This document shows positions 8,783 to 18,888 of a stretch of DNA of 64,000 bases, in pieces. Every line of letters starts with the position of its first letter. Positions within the stretch are counted from its first letter, which is position 1. The notes beneath the pieces are model-generated. The model did no database searches, was not told where the DNA came from, and saw only the letters and a program-made list of their open reading frames with translations. Location of the stretch: contig NZ_BSFL01000003.1 of assembly GCF_027922325.1 (NCBI RefSeq), forward strand, positions 62,001-126,000, written 5' to 3'. The stretch is from Methylopila turkensis (lineage in GTDB: Bacteria > Pseudomonadota > Alphaproteobacteria > Rhizobiales > Methylopilaceae). Made by a program: the position numbers and the translations under genes.

Positions 8783-10249
8783 TCAGCCCTGGCGGCGTTC
8801 GCCGCCGGGGGCTCCGCCGCCGCGACGGCGGCGGTTCGGACGGCCGCCGGACGGCTTCATGAAGCCGACCGAGGCCATGTCGCCGCTGGAGCCGCTCCCT
8901 GAGCCCTGACGGGCGGCGTCCGCGCGGGCGCCGTGATGGCCCTGACCGTGGCCGTGGCTGCGGCGGCCCGGCTCGGAGCGGCCGGCGTCGCCATGGCCGC
9001 GGCCCGGCTGCTGGCGCTGGCCGGCGCCCTGCGCGGGACGCTGGCCCTGCGGACGGCCCTGGCGCGGCGGCCGCGCCTTCTGCGACGCGGCGCCGTCGCC
9101 CTCGGGCTCGGCCTTGCCGGCCTCGGAGCGACGGTCCTCGGACGGGATCGACTGCTTGATCAGCCGCTCGATGTCGCGCAGGTACATGCGCTCGTCGTTC
9201 GCGACCAGGGAGATCGCAAGGCCCGCCGCTCCGGCGCGCGCGGTGCGGCCGATGCGGTGGACGTAGGATTCCGGCACGTTCGGGATGTCGTGGTTCACCA
9301 CATGCGTGACGCCGTCGACGTCGATGCCGCGGGCGGCGATGTCGGTCGCGATCAGCGTCTTGATGTGGCCGGTCTTGAACGAGCCGAGCGCGCGCTCGCG
9401 CTGGGCCTGGCTCTTGTTGCCGTGGATCGCCGCGGACGCGATGCCGGCTTCCTCGAGCTGGCGCACGACCTTGTCCGCGCCGTGCTTGGTGCGGGTGAAC
9501 ACCAGCGCGCGGCCGACGTCGGGGCTGCGCAGCACCTCGGCGAGGATCGCCTTCTTGCCGGCCTGCTCGACGAAGATGACCGTCTGCTCCACCCGGTCGG
9601 CGGTCTTGGCGACCGGCGTCACCTGAACCATGGCCGGATCGGTCAGCATGGCGTCGGCCAGATCCTTGATCGTCTTCGGCATGGTGGCCGAGAAGAACAT
9701 CGTCTGCCGGCGATGCGGCAGCATCGGCAGGATGCGGCGGATCGAGTGGATGAAGCCGAGATCCAGCATCTGGTCGGCTTCGTCGAGCACGAAGAACTCG
9801 ACCTGGTCGAGCCGCAGCATCTTGCCGTCGATGTGGTCGAGCAGGCGGCCGGGGGTCGCGACCAGAATGTCGACGCCGTTCGAAAGCTTGCGCACCTGCG
9901 GGCCGGCGGCGACGCCGCCGAAGACGACGGCGATCGAGAGCTTCAGGTTCTTGGCGTAGGAGCGGAACGAATCCGCGATCTGGCTGGCGAGCTCGCGGGT
10001 CGGCGACAGCACCAGCACGCGGCAGCCGCGGCGCGGCGCCATGCGCGGGTTCGCGATCAGCTTCTCGATGATCGGCAGCGCGAAGGCGGCGGTCTTGCCG
10101 GTGCCGGTCTGGGCGATGCCCATCAGGTCGCGGCCGGCGAGCAGAGCCGGAATCGCCTGCGCCTGGATGGGGGTGGGGGTGTCGTAGCCGTCGGCCGCGA
10201 GCGCCTTGAGGATGGGCTCCGAGAGGCCGAGGTCGGTGAATTTGGTCAA
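8783..10249 (-). CDS. DEAD-box RNA helicase, RhlE-like
   Basis: 488 residues. Walker A is AQTGTGKT at 46-53, DEAD at 156-159, SAT at 187-189, and the C-terminal core ends with YVHRIGRTARAG. From about residue 375 there is a low-complexity Arg/Gly/Gln/His-rich tail, as in RhlE-type enzymes that unwind structured RNA in ribosome assembly, mRNA decay and cold growth. The start codon is TTG at 10249 (TTG ACC AAA TTC), with GGAAG about 9 bases upstream; no ATG or GTG suits better. A 7-base perfect inverted repeat at 10418-10435 lies in its upstream region. Confidence 0.9.
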   Translation of the reverse strand: MTKFTDLGLSEPILKALAADGYDTPTPIQAQAIPALLAGRDLMGIAQTGTGKTAAFALPIIEKLIANPRMAPRRGCRVLVLSPTRELASQIADSFRSYAKNLKLSIAVVFGGVAAGPQVRKLSNGVDILVATPGRLLDHIDGKMLRLDQVEFFVLDEADQMLDLGFIHSIRRILPMLPHRRQTMFFSATMPKTIKDLADAMLTDPAMVQVTPVAKTADRVEQTVIFVEQAGKKAILAEVLRSPDVGRALVFTRTKHGADKVVRQLEEAGIASAAIHGNKSQAQRERALGSFKTGHIKTLIATDIAARGIDVDGVTHVVNHDIPNVPESYVHRIGRTARAGAAGLAISLVANDERMYLRDIERLIKQSIPSEDRRSEAGKAEPEGDGAASQKARPPRQGRPQGQRPAQGAGQRQQPGRGHGDAGRSEPGRRSHGHGQGHHGARADAARQGSGSGSSGDMASVGFMKPSGGRPNRRRRGGGAPGGERRQG

Positions 10250-10417
10250 GTCTTTGATCTTCCGTGCAGCCGTGCGACCGCGCAGAGCCTGACGGCGCGC
10301 GGCGACGGCGGGTGCGTTTGAGACGCGCCCCGCGTGATCTGGGCTGTCGATGGTGTTCGTGGGCGTCCGGCAGGTTCGGGCGAGGGGCCCGACTCACGCG
10401 GCCTGGACGCGAGGGAT

Positions 10418-10435
10418 CGCATCGTGTGCGATGCG
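10418..10435. promoter_or_regulatory. Inverted repeat upstream of the helicase gene
   Basis: CGCATCG/CGATGCG around TGTG. It lies in the 261-base gap between the helicase and parE, about 170 bases before the helicase start. Possible leader hairpin or protein site; no other feature is seen in this gap. Confidence 0.3.
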
Positions 10436-10510
10436 CCTTATGTGCATGTGCGAAGAGCGGAAGTCAAGTTTCGAACGAAAGCGCAAGGGAAAGCCGGTCA
10501 GCTGCTCCAG

Positions 10511-10828
10511 TCACGAAGGGTTCATGTCGGTTCGAAAGAAGGCTTCGATGTCGCGATGTCCATGGAGGACGTTCACGACTTCAATCTCCGCGCGATGATA
10601 GCGGAAGAAGATGACGTAGCTTTTGAACGTGACGCTTCTCAGGCCAAGGCTGAGGTCATCGCGCGGCCGACCGAGCGTTCCCGGCAAGGACGAGAGTTCG
10701 AGACATCGGTCAGCGATGTCTTCCGCTAATCGAAGAGCCGCCGCCACGCTGCCGCTCTCGCGCGCCACGTATTCGATGATCTCGTCGATGTTGCGCAGCG
10801 CGGACGAGGTGTAGACGACGAATCGCAC
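10511..10828 (-). CDS. parE: RelE/ParE-family toxin
   Basis: 105 residues with the ParE fold signals: MRFVVYTSSALRNIDEIIEYVARES, then LGRPRDDLSLGLRSVTFKSYVIFFRYH and the closing EIEVVNVLHGHRDIEAFF. The start is GTG at 10828, only 1 base after the antitoxin stop codon, so the two are translationally coupled. ParE toxins of this type inhibit gyrase or cut mRNA depending on subfamily; the sequence does not say which. The partner antitoxin lies directly upstream. Confidence 0.9.
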   Translation of the reverse strand: MRFVVYTSSALRNIDEIIEYVARESGSVAAALRLAEDIADRCLELSSLPGTLGRPRDDLSLGLRSVTFKSYVIFFRYHRAEIEVVNVLHGHRDIEAFFRTDMNPS

Positions 10829-10829
10829 G

Positions 10830-11075
10830 TCAGCCGGCAGCTTTCGCCAACTCCCTGGCCTTGGCGGCTATAGCGGCTCGCACATCAGCGTCGGAATGTC
10901 TGCCGCCCTCGGCGATCGAGGCCTCGATCGTCGCTTTCAGATCGGCGAGCTTCGCCTCGCGCTCCTCGACCAGCCGCAGACCCTCGCGCACCACTTCGCT
11001 CGCGGAGCCGTAACGGCCCTGCGCCACGACCGAGGCGACGAACTCTTCCCAACGGGCGCCCACGGAGACGTTCAT
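10830..11075 (-). CDS. parD: ParD-family antitoxin
   Basis: 81 residues. A ribbon-helix-helix DNA-binding domain occupies roughly residues 1-45 (MNVSVGARWEEFVASVVAQGRYGSASEVVREGLRLVEE), the rest being the flexible, charged toxin-binding helix. It neutralises the adjacent ParE and represses its own operon. GGGAG lies 7 bases before the ATG. The IR at 11108-11137 is a likely operator. The partner toxin follows after 1 base. Confidence 0.93.
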   Translation of the reverse strand: MNVSVGARWEEFVASVVAQGRYGSASEVVREGLRLVEEREAKLADLKATIEASIAEGGRHSDADVRAAIAAKARELAKAAG

Positions 11076-11107
11076 CGGCGATCTCCCACAATTGCAGCGG
11101 CAGGAAG

Positions 11108-11137
11108 AATAACATGAATTGCGCCATTCGTGTTATT
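11108..11137 (-). promoter_or_regulatory. Probable ParD operator (inverted repeat)
   Basis: Twelve-base arms AATAACATGAAT/ATTCGTGTTATT, one mismatch, around a six-base spacer. The repeat starts 33 bases upstream of the parD start and fits between parD and the end of pgi. ParD ribbon-helix-helix dimers bind such palindromes to repress the operon. A TATTCT -10-like sequence overlaps the repeat on the minus strand. Confidence 0.65.
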
Positions 11138-11148
11138 CGCAGCCGTCC

Positions 11149-12783
11149 TCACCCCCGCAGCTTCTGCAGATGGGCCACCAGCCCGCGGGTCGAGGCGTCG
11201 AGGCTTTCGGCGCCGGCCTCGCCCTTGACGATCGGGATCAGCCGGTTCGCGAGCTCCTTGCCGAGCTCCACGCCCCACTGGTCGAACGAGTTGATCCCCC
11301 AGATCGCGCCTTGAGTGAACACCTTGTGCTCGTAAAGCGCGATCAGGCGTCCGAGCGTGCGCGGGTCGAGGGTGCGGTAGGCGAGCGTGCAGGTGGGACG
11401 CCCGCCCGGAAAGGTCTTGTGCGGGCTGAGCGCGGCGATCTCGTCCTCGCTCTTGCCCGCGCTCCGGAGGATGTCGGAGGCCTCCTCGGTGGTGCGGCCG
11501 GCCATGAAGGCCTCTCCCTGGGCGAGCCCGTTCGCGAGCAGCATGGCGTGCTGGTCGCCCACATGCTCGTGGGGCACGGCGCCGAGCAGGATGTCGGCCG
11601 GAACCACGTTCGTGCCCTGGTGCAGCAGCTGGTAGAAGGCGTGCTGGCCGTTGGTGCCGGGTTCGCCCCACACGATCGGTCCGGTCTTGCGCTTCACCGG
11701 CGCTCCGTCGAGCGTCACCGACTTGCCGTTCGACTCCATGTCGAGCTGCTGGAGATAGGCCGGGAAGCGGGCGAGCCGCTGGTCGTAGGGCAGCACGGCG
11801 TGGGTGTCGTAGCCGCAGACGTTGCGGTGCCAGATACCGATCAGGCCCATCAGCGCGGGGATGTTTTCCTCGAGCGGGGCGGTCCGGAAATGCTCGTCGA
11901 TCTCGCGGGCGCCCTCGAGGAAGGCCTCGTAGTTCTTCGGGCCGATCAGGATCATCAGCGACAGGCCGATCGCCGACCAGATCGAGTAGCGGCCGCCGAC
12001 CCAGTCCCAGAAGCGGAACATGCGCTCCGCGCTCATGCCGAAGGCCTCGACCGCCTGCACATTGGTGGAGATCGCGGCGAAATGGGCGCCTACGGCGGCT
12101 TCGCCCAGCCCGCCGACGAGCCAGCGCCGGGCCGCGCCGGCGTTCGCCATGGTCTCCTGGGTGGTGAAGGTCTTTGAGGCGACGAGGAACAGCGTGCGGG
12201 TGGGGTCGAGCCCGCGCAGCGTGTCGTTGATGTGCGCGCCGTCGACGTTCGAGACGAAGTGGCCGCGCAGGCCCTTCTGGACGTAGGGCGCGAGCGCGAG
12301 CGCCGCCATCGCCGGGCCGAGGTCGGAGCCGCCGATGCCGATGTTCACGACGTCGGTGAAGCGTTCGCCGGTCGCCCCCAGCAGCGCGCCGGAGCGGACG
12401 CCATCGGCGAAGCGGGCGGCCTTGGTGCGTTCCGCGCGCACGTCCGGCATCACGTCCTCGCCGTCGACCCGGATGACGGCGTCGGCGCCCGCCCGGAGCG
12501 CCGTGTGCAGCACGGCGCGGTCCTCGGTGACGTTGATCTTCTCCCCCGCGAACATGGCGTCGCGCCGGCTCTCGACGTCGGCCGCGCGCGCGAGCGCCGC
12601 CAGGAGCTCGATCGTCTCCGGCGTCACATGGGTCTTGGAGTAGTCGAACAGCAGGTCGTCGAGCGTGACGGAGAATCGGGCGAACCGCTGCTGGTCGTTC
12701 TCGAACAGCATCCTCAGAGACATGGCCTCGGTCTCGCGCCGGTGCTCGGCGAGGCGTTCGAACAGGACGTCGGTCGAGGTCAT
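11149..12783 (-). CDS. pgi: Glucose-6-phosphate isomerase
   Basis: 544 residues, the usual length. Family blocks: [62 protein letters not shown] and the closing [16 protein letters not shown]. It interconverts glucose 6-phosphate and fructose 6-phosphate. It heads the minus-strand end of a sugar-catabolic cluster with edd, pgl and zwf. The start is the ATG at 12783; an in-frame ATG upstream gives an unrelated extension. Confidence 0.95.
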   Translation of the reverse strand: MTSTDVLFERLAEHRRETEAMSLRMLFENDQQRFARFSVTLDDLLFDYSKTHVTPETIELLAALARAADVESRRDAMFAGEKINVTEDRAVLHTALRAGADAVIRVDGEDVMPDVRAERTKAARFADGVRSGALLGATGERFTDVVNIGIGGSDLGPAMAALALAPYVQKGLRGHFVSNVDGAHINDTLRGLDPTRTLFLVASKTFTTQETMANAGAARRWLVGGLGEAAVGAHFAAISTNVQAVEAFGMSAERMFRFWDWVGGRYSIWSAIGLSLMILIGPKNYEAFLEGAREIDEHFRTAPLEENIPALMGLIGIWHRNVCGYDTHAVLPYDQRLARFPAYLQQLDMESNGKSVTLDGAPVKRKTGPIVWGEPGTNGQHAFYQLLHQGTNVVPADILLGAVPHEHVGDQHAMLLANGLAQGEAFMAGRTTEEASDILRSAGKSEDEIAALSPHKTFPGGRPTCTLAYRTLDPRTLGRLIALYEHKVFTQGAIWGINSFDQWGVELGKELANRLIPIVKGEAGAESLDASTRGLVAHLQKLRG

Positions 12784-12886
12784 CAGGGAAAGATCTCCGG
12801 ACGCTGCGCTCTGCGCGCAGGAACGCGGGCGGAAGATACCGTTCCGCGGCGGCTTGGCCATCGGGGAAACGCGTAAGCTCTGCGGA

Positions 12887-14695
<1,809 letters not shown>

Positions 14696-14859
14696 GAGGA
14701 CCTCCTGAAAGTGAGCGCCGCCGGTTTATCGAACCTCCGGGTCAGTCCCGGCTTGAGCCGGAACCCTGAGCCCATCGCGTCTTGATAAGCCGTCGCTATT
14801 GTCGAGAAACCCTGTGCGTTTCCGGGCCCCGGCTCAAGGCCCGAAAACGGCGTTCTCGT
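14696..14859. repeat. Intergenic segment with imperfect palindromes between edd and pgl
   Basis: Holds two related short palindromes: CCGGCTTGAGCCGG near 14750 and a GGGCC...GGCCC-type block near 14826-14845 (CCCCGGCTCAAGGCCC). The shared core CGGCT(T/C)(A/G)AG suggests a diverged repeat pair in inverted arrangement. No gene is seen. Confidence 0.35.
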
Positions 14860-15570
14860 TCATTTCGCCCAAACGACCTCGAGCGGGCGCGGGCTGTGGG
14901 CGATTACGGCGCGGATCGGCATTTCCAGCGCGTCCTCGCCCCGCAGCGCCTTGTCGAGCACGCGCTTCTTGTCGTCGCCCTCGATGTGCAGCACCAGCAT
15001 GCCCGCTGCGACCAGGGTCGGCAGCGTCAGCGTGATCCGCGGTTCGGGCGCAGCCGGCGCGCGCATTGGCACCACGAGCGCCTTGCCGGTCGGGTCGATC
15101 GCGTCCTCGAGCCGATCGCCCTCGGGAAAGAACGAGGCGGTGTGGCCGTCGCTGCCTAAGCCGATGATCGCGACGGTCAGCGGGCCCGAGAGGTCGGCGA
15201 CCCGCTCCTGCACCTCCGGCAGCCCGCCCTCGGGCGATCCGGCGTCGGTCACCAGCGGCACGAAGGTCGCGGCCGCCGCGTTGTTCTGGAGCAGGTTCTG
15301 CTTCACCAGCCGGGCGTTGGAGCGCTCCTCGGTCTCCGGCACCCAGCGCTCGTCCACGAGCGTGATGGTGACGGACTCCCAGTCGAGCTCGGCCTTCGAC
15401 AGCTCCTGGAAGAACAGCTTCGGCGTCGTGCCGCCGGAGACCGCGAGGGTGGCCGCGCCGCCGTCGGCGATCTCGGAGCGCAGGGCGTCGGCCGTGCGCG
15501 CCGCGAGGTCGGCGGCGAGCTCGGCCCGGCTCGGGAACTCCCGGAAGTCGATGTGCCGTTCCGTGGTCAT
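14860..15570 (-). CDS. pgl: 6-phosphogluconolactonase
   Basis: 236 residues with the lactonase blocks LAVSGGTTPKLFF, VTITLVDERWVPETEERSNA and LGLGSDGHTASFFP (SDGHT region). It hydrolyses 6-phosphogluconolactone to 6-phosphogluconate. Its ATG at 15570 overlaps the zwf stop codon (ATGA), so it is translated with zwf and follows it in the pathway. Confidence 0.93.
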   Translation of the reverse strand: MTTERHIDFREFPSRAELAADLAARTADALRSEIADGGAATLAVSGGTTPKLFFQELSKAELDWESVTITLVDERWVPETEERSNARLVKQNLLQNNAAAATFVPLVTDAGSPEGGLPEVQERVADLSGPLTVAIIGLGSDGHTASFFPEGDRLEDAIDPTGKALVVPMRAPAAPEPRITLTLPTLVAAGMLVLHIEGDDKKRVLDKALRGEDALEMPIRAVIAHSPRPLEVVWAK

Positions 15571-17048
15571 GACGGGTCCTCGTGCCAGGTGCGGCCGTCG
15601 CGCTCGATCAGGGCGACCGCGGCGGAGGGGCCCCAGGTGCCCGCGGTGTAGGACGCCGGCGGCTGGCCGAGCCGCGACCACGCCTCGAGGATCGGATCGG
15701 CCCACATCCAGGCCGCCTCCACCTCGTCGCGCCGCATGAACAGCGCCTGGCTGCCGCGGATGACGTCCATCAGCAGGCGCTCATAGGCGTCCGGGTTGCG
15801 CACCTTGAAGGTGTCGGCGAAGGAGAGGTTCAGCGGCACCTCGCGGAACCTCAACCCGCCGGGGCCGGGGTCCTTGATCATGAGGTAGAGCTTCACGCCC
15901 TCGTCCGGCTGCAGGCGGATGACGAGGCGGTTCGGCGCCAGGAAGCCGCCGGCGGCCCCGAAGATCGACAGCGGCACCTCGCGGAACTGGATGACGATCT
16001 CGGAGACCTGGCTCGGAAGCCGCTTGCCGGTGCGGAGATAGAACGGCACGCCGGCCCAGCGCCAGGTCTGCACCTCCGCCTTCAGCGCCACGAAGGTCTC
16101 GGTGCTGCTCGCGGCGCCGTCGCCGAGCTCCTCGATGTAGCCGGGCACCGACTTGGCGTCGACGGCGCCGCTGCGGTATTGGCCGCGCACCGTCAGCGTC
16201 CGCACGCCTGCGTCGCCGATCGGCTTCAGCGCTCGCAGCACCTTCAGCTTCTCGTCGCGCAAGGAATCCGCGCCGAGCTCGCCGGGCGGCTCCATCGCGA
16301 CGAGGCACAGAAGCTGCAGGATGTGGTTCTGCACCATGTCGCGCAGCGCGCCCGAGGTGTCGTAGTAGCCGCCGCGGGCGCCGACGCCGATCTTCTCCGC
16401 CACCGTGATCTGCACGTGGTCCACATGGGCGGAATCCCACACCGGCTCGAACAGAACGTTGGCGAAGCGCAGCGCCAGCAGGTTCTGGACCGTCTCTTTC
16501 CCGAGATAATGGTCGATGCGGTAGATCTGGCTCTCGTCCAGCACCTCGCCGACGGCGGCGTTGATCTCCCGGGCCGACTCCAGGTCCTTGCCGAGCGGCT
16601 TCTCCAGCACGACGCGGGTCTTCGGCGTGATCAGGCCGTGGTCGCGCAGATTGTGGACGATGGCGTCGAACAGGTCGGGCGAGGTCGCGAGGTAGAACGC
16701 CCGCACCCGGTCGAGGCCGTCGGCGAGCTTGCTCTTGAGGTCGCTCCAGCCCGCTTCGCCGGTGGCGTCGAGCGTCACGTAGTCGATCCGCGCGAGGAAG
16801 CGGGTCACCGCCGCCTTCTCGAGCTCGTCCGCCGACACGAACGTCTCCAGCGCCTGGCGGACCTCGGCCTTGAACGCCTTCTTGTCCATGTCCTTGCGCG
16901 ACACGCCGATGATCCGGGTCGGCTCGGTCAGCTGGCCGTCATGGTCGCGACGGAACAGCGCCGGGAACAGCTTGCGGTGCGCGAGGTCGCCCGTCCCGCC
17001 GAACACGACGAGGTCGAAGGGATCGACGGCTACGATGCGGCTCGTCAT
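15567..17048 (-). CDS. zwf: Glucose-6-phosphate 1-dehydrogenase
   Basis: 493 residues. The NADP-binding segment is FGGTGDLAHRKLFPA from residue 17, and the active-site block RIDHYLGKE is at residues 177-185, with the catalytic His and Lys present. It oxidises glucose 6-phosphate to 6-phosphogluconolactone with NAD(P). It leads the operon zwf-pgl (4-base overlap), followed by edd and pgi on the same strand. A TTGACA-type element lies upstream at 17123-17128. Confidence 0.95.
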   Translation of the reverse strand: MTSRIVAVDPFDLVVFGGTGDLAHRKLFPALFRRDHDGQLTEPTRIIGVSRKDMDKKAFKAEVRQALETFVSADELEKAAVTRFLARIDYVTLDATGEAGWSDLKSKLADGLDRVRAFYLATSPDLFDAIVHNLRDHGLITPKTRVVLEKPLGKDLESAREINAAVGEVLDESQIYRIDHYLGKETVQNLLALRFANVLFEPVWDSAHVDHVQITVAEKIGVGARGGYYDTSGALRDMVQNHILQLLCLVAMEPPGELGADSLRDEKLKVLRALKPIGDAGVRTLTVRGQYRSGAVDAKSVPGYIEELGDGAASSTETFVALKAEVQTWRWAGVPFYLRTGKRLPSQVSEIVIQFREVPLSIFGAAGGFLAPNRLVIRLQPDEGVKLYLMIKDPGPGGLRFREVPLNLSFADTFKVRNPDAYERLLMDVIRGSQALFMRRDEVEAAWMWADPILEAWSRLGQPPASYTAGTWGPSAAVALIERDGRTWHEDPS

Positions 17049-17100
17049 CGGCGATGCGGCTCCTCGGGGCGGGGGCGGGACGCGTTTGTGCGGTTGCGAG

Positions 17101-17128
17101 ATGATGGCGTGTCGGGGGGTGGTGTCAA
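17101..17128 (-). promoter_or_regulatory. Candidate promoter of the zwf operon
   Basis: On the minus strand a perfect TTGACA (17128-17123) is followed 16 bases later by CATCAT, a weak -10. It sits 53-80 bases upstream of the zwf start. Confidence 0.35.
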
Positions 17129-17186
17129 ATGCGCCGCCGTCATGCCGGCGGCGCGTAGGCCGCGAGGGTCGGGCCTCGAAGTCTCC

Positions 17187-17981
17187 TCACGGCCGCCAGG
17201 AGAACAGCGGCGCGCGCTTCTCGAGAAAGGCCGCGGCGCCCTCCTTGAGGTCTTCGCCCGAAAACCCGCCGCGCCACAAAAGGTCGAGCGCGTCGAGGTC
17301 GGGATCCGGCGCGGCGAGGGCGTCGATCGCGCGCTTCGCGGCGACGAGCGAATAGCGGGAGTTGGCGGCGAGCGGAGCCGCGAGCGCCGCGACCGATCCG
17401 TCAAGCTCCGCCGCGGGCACGACGCGGCCGACGAGGCCGATCGCCAGCGCCTCCTCCGCGCCGATCAGCTTGCCGGTGAAGATCAGCTCCTTGGCGCGCG
17501 CAGGCCCGACGGCGGCGACCAGCCGCCGGGTGCTCGCGACGGGGTAGACGATGCCGAGCTTCGCGGGCGTCACGCCGAAGCGCGCGCCTTCCGCCGCGAT
17601 CCGTATGTCGCAAGCGAGCGCGAGCTGGCAGCCGCCGCCGACGCAGGGGCCCTCGATCGCGGCGATGGTCGGCTGCGGGATCGCCGCCAGCGCCTCCTCG
17701 CCGTCGCGCACGGCGTCGGCGTAGGCGCGCCGCCGCGCCTCGTCGGCCGAGGCCAGCGCGACGAACTCCGCGATGTCGGCTCCGGCCGAGAACACGCCGC
17801 CCGCGCCTCGCACCACGACGACCGCGACGTCGGGATCGGCGGCGAGCGCGGCCGCCGCGCGCGGCAGCGCGCGCCACGTCGCCTCGTCGATCGCGTTTTT
17901 CTTCGCCGGCCGGTTCACCGCGAGCGTCGCCACGGCGCCGGCTTTCGTCACGGTCACGGTCTCGGGCGGCGCGGCGGTCAT
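17187..17981 (-). CDS. Enoyl-CoA hydratase/isomerase family protein
   Basis: 264 residues, a normal crotonase length. Oxyanion-hole segments are FSAGADIAEF and IEGPCVGGGCQLALACDIRIA, and an ARFGVTPAKLGIVYP block follows. The crotonase fold handles hydration or isomerisation of acyl-CoA thioesters. The position of the catalytic Glu/Asp is consistent with a hydratase, but substrate is not predictable. Not in an operon with beta-oxidation genes. Start taken at ATG 17981, as the longer N-terminus upstream is not crotonase-like. Confidence 0.85.
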   Translation of the reverse strand: MTAAPPETVTVTKAGAVATLAVNRPAKKNAIDEATWRALPRAAAALAADPDVAVVVVRGAGGVFSAGADIAEFVALASADEARRRAYADAVRDGEEALAAIPQPTIAAIEGPCVGGGCQLALACDIRIAAEGARFGVTPAKLGIVYPVASTRRLVAAVGPARAKELIFTGKLIGAEEALAIGLVGRVVPAAELDGSVAALAAPLAANSRYSLVAAKRAIDALAAPDPDLDALDLLWRGGFSGEDLKEGAAAFLEKRAPLFSWRP

Positions 17982-18187
17982 CGGCGGGGCTCCTCGAAGG
18001 CGAGGCCGACGCTTAGCACCGACGCGCGGCGCGCGGGGACCCGGCCGATGGGCGCAGACGGGCGTTTTCGTGCAATCATGCAAGCGGACAGTCGCGCGGC
18101 GTGCGCTTGTGCGAACGGCGCGGCGGCCGCACCTTCTGCCGCGACGAACACGGGCGCCGGATGCGCCCCCAACGACAGGAGCGTTCG

Positions 18188-18787
18188 GTGACCAAGGTTC
18201 TCGTTCTCTATTATTCCACCTACGGCCATATCGAGACGATGGCGAACGCCGTCGCCGAGGGCGTGCGCGAGGCCGGCGCAGAGGCGGTGGTGAAGCGCGT
18301 GCCGGAGACCGTGCCGGAAGAGATCGCGAAGCAGAGCCACTTCAAGCTCGACCAGGCCGCGCCGGTCGCGACCGTGGACGAGCTTCCCGAGTACGACGCC
18401 ATCGTCTTCGGCGCGCCAACCCGCTTCGGCACCGTCGCCTCGCAGATGCGCAGCTTCATCGACCAGACCGGCGGCCTGTGGTTCGCCGGCAAGCTGGTCG
18501 GCAAGGTCGGTTCGGTCTTCACCTCGTCCGCGACCCAGCACGGCGGGCAGGAGAGCACGATCCTCGGCTTCCTGCCGACGCTGCTCCACCAAGGCATGGT
18601 CGTCGTCGGGCTGCCCTACAGCTTCGCCGGCCAGATGAACATGGACGAGATCACCGGCGGATCGCCCTACGGCGCGACGACGCTCGCAAAGAGCGACGGT
18701 TCCCGCCAGCCGAGCGAGAACGAACTCGCCGGCGCGCGCTTCCAGGGCAAGCATGTCGCCGAGATCGCGGCCAAGCTCGCGAAATGA
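18188..18787 (+). CDS. wrbA: NAD(P)H:quinone oxidoreductase WrbA
   Basis: 199 residues, the typical WrbA length. The FMN-binding flavodoxin loop is [16 protein letters not shown], followed by the family's [18 protein letters not shown] and [14 protein letters not shown]. It reduces quinones by two electrons and protects against oxidative stress. The start is GTG at 18188, with AGGAG 6 bases upstream, and this start matches the family's N-terminus (TKVLVLYYS). Confidence 0.94.
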   Translation: MTKVLVLYYSTYGHIETMANAVAEGVREAGAEAVVKRVPETVPEEIAKQSHFKLDQAAPVATVDELPEYDAIVFGAPTRFGTVASQMRSFIDQTGGLWFAGKLVGKVGSVFTSSATQHGGQESTILGFLPTLLHQGMVVVGLPYSFAGQMNMDEITGGSPYGATTLAKSDGSRQPSENELAGARFQGKHVAEIAAKLAK

Positions 18788-18808
18788 CCGTTTTGCGCGC
18801 AGCGTGAA

Positions 18809-18833
18809 ATTCACAACCTCATAGGTTGTGAAT
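18809..18833. promoter_or_regulatory. Perfect inverted repeat before the MmeI-like gene
   Basis: Arms of 11 bases, ATTCACAACCT and AGGTTGTGAAT, around CAT. It lies between wrbA (stop 18787) and the restriction-modification gene (start 18889). There is no T-run after it, so it is more like a repressor site than a terminator. Confidence 0.55.
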
Positions 18834-18888
18834 GATCCGGATTCATGCACCCTAGCGAGCATCGTGTCATGATGCGCGCTGGGGTTGC

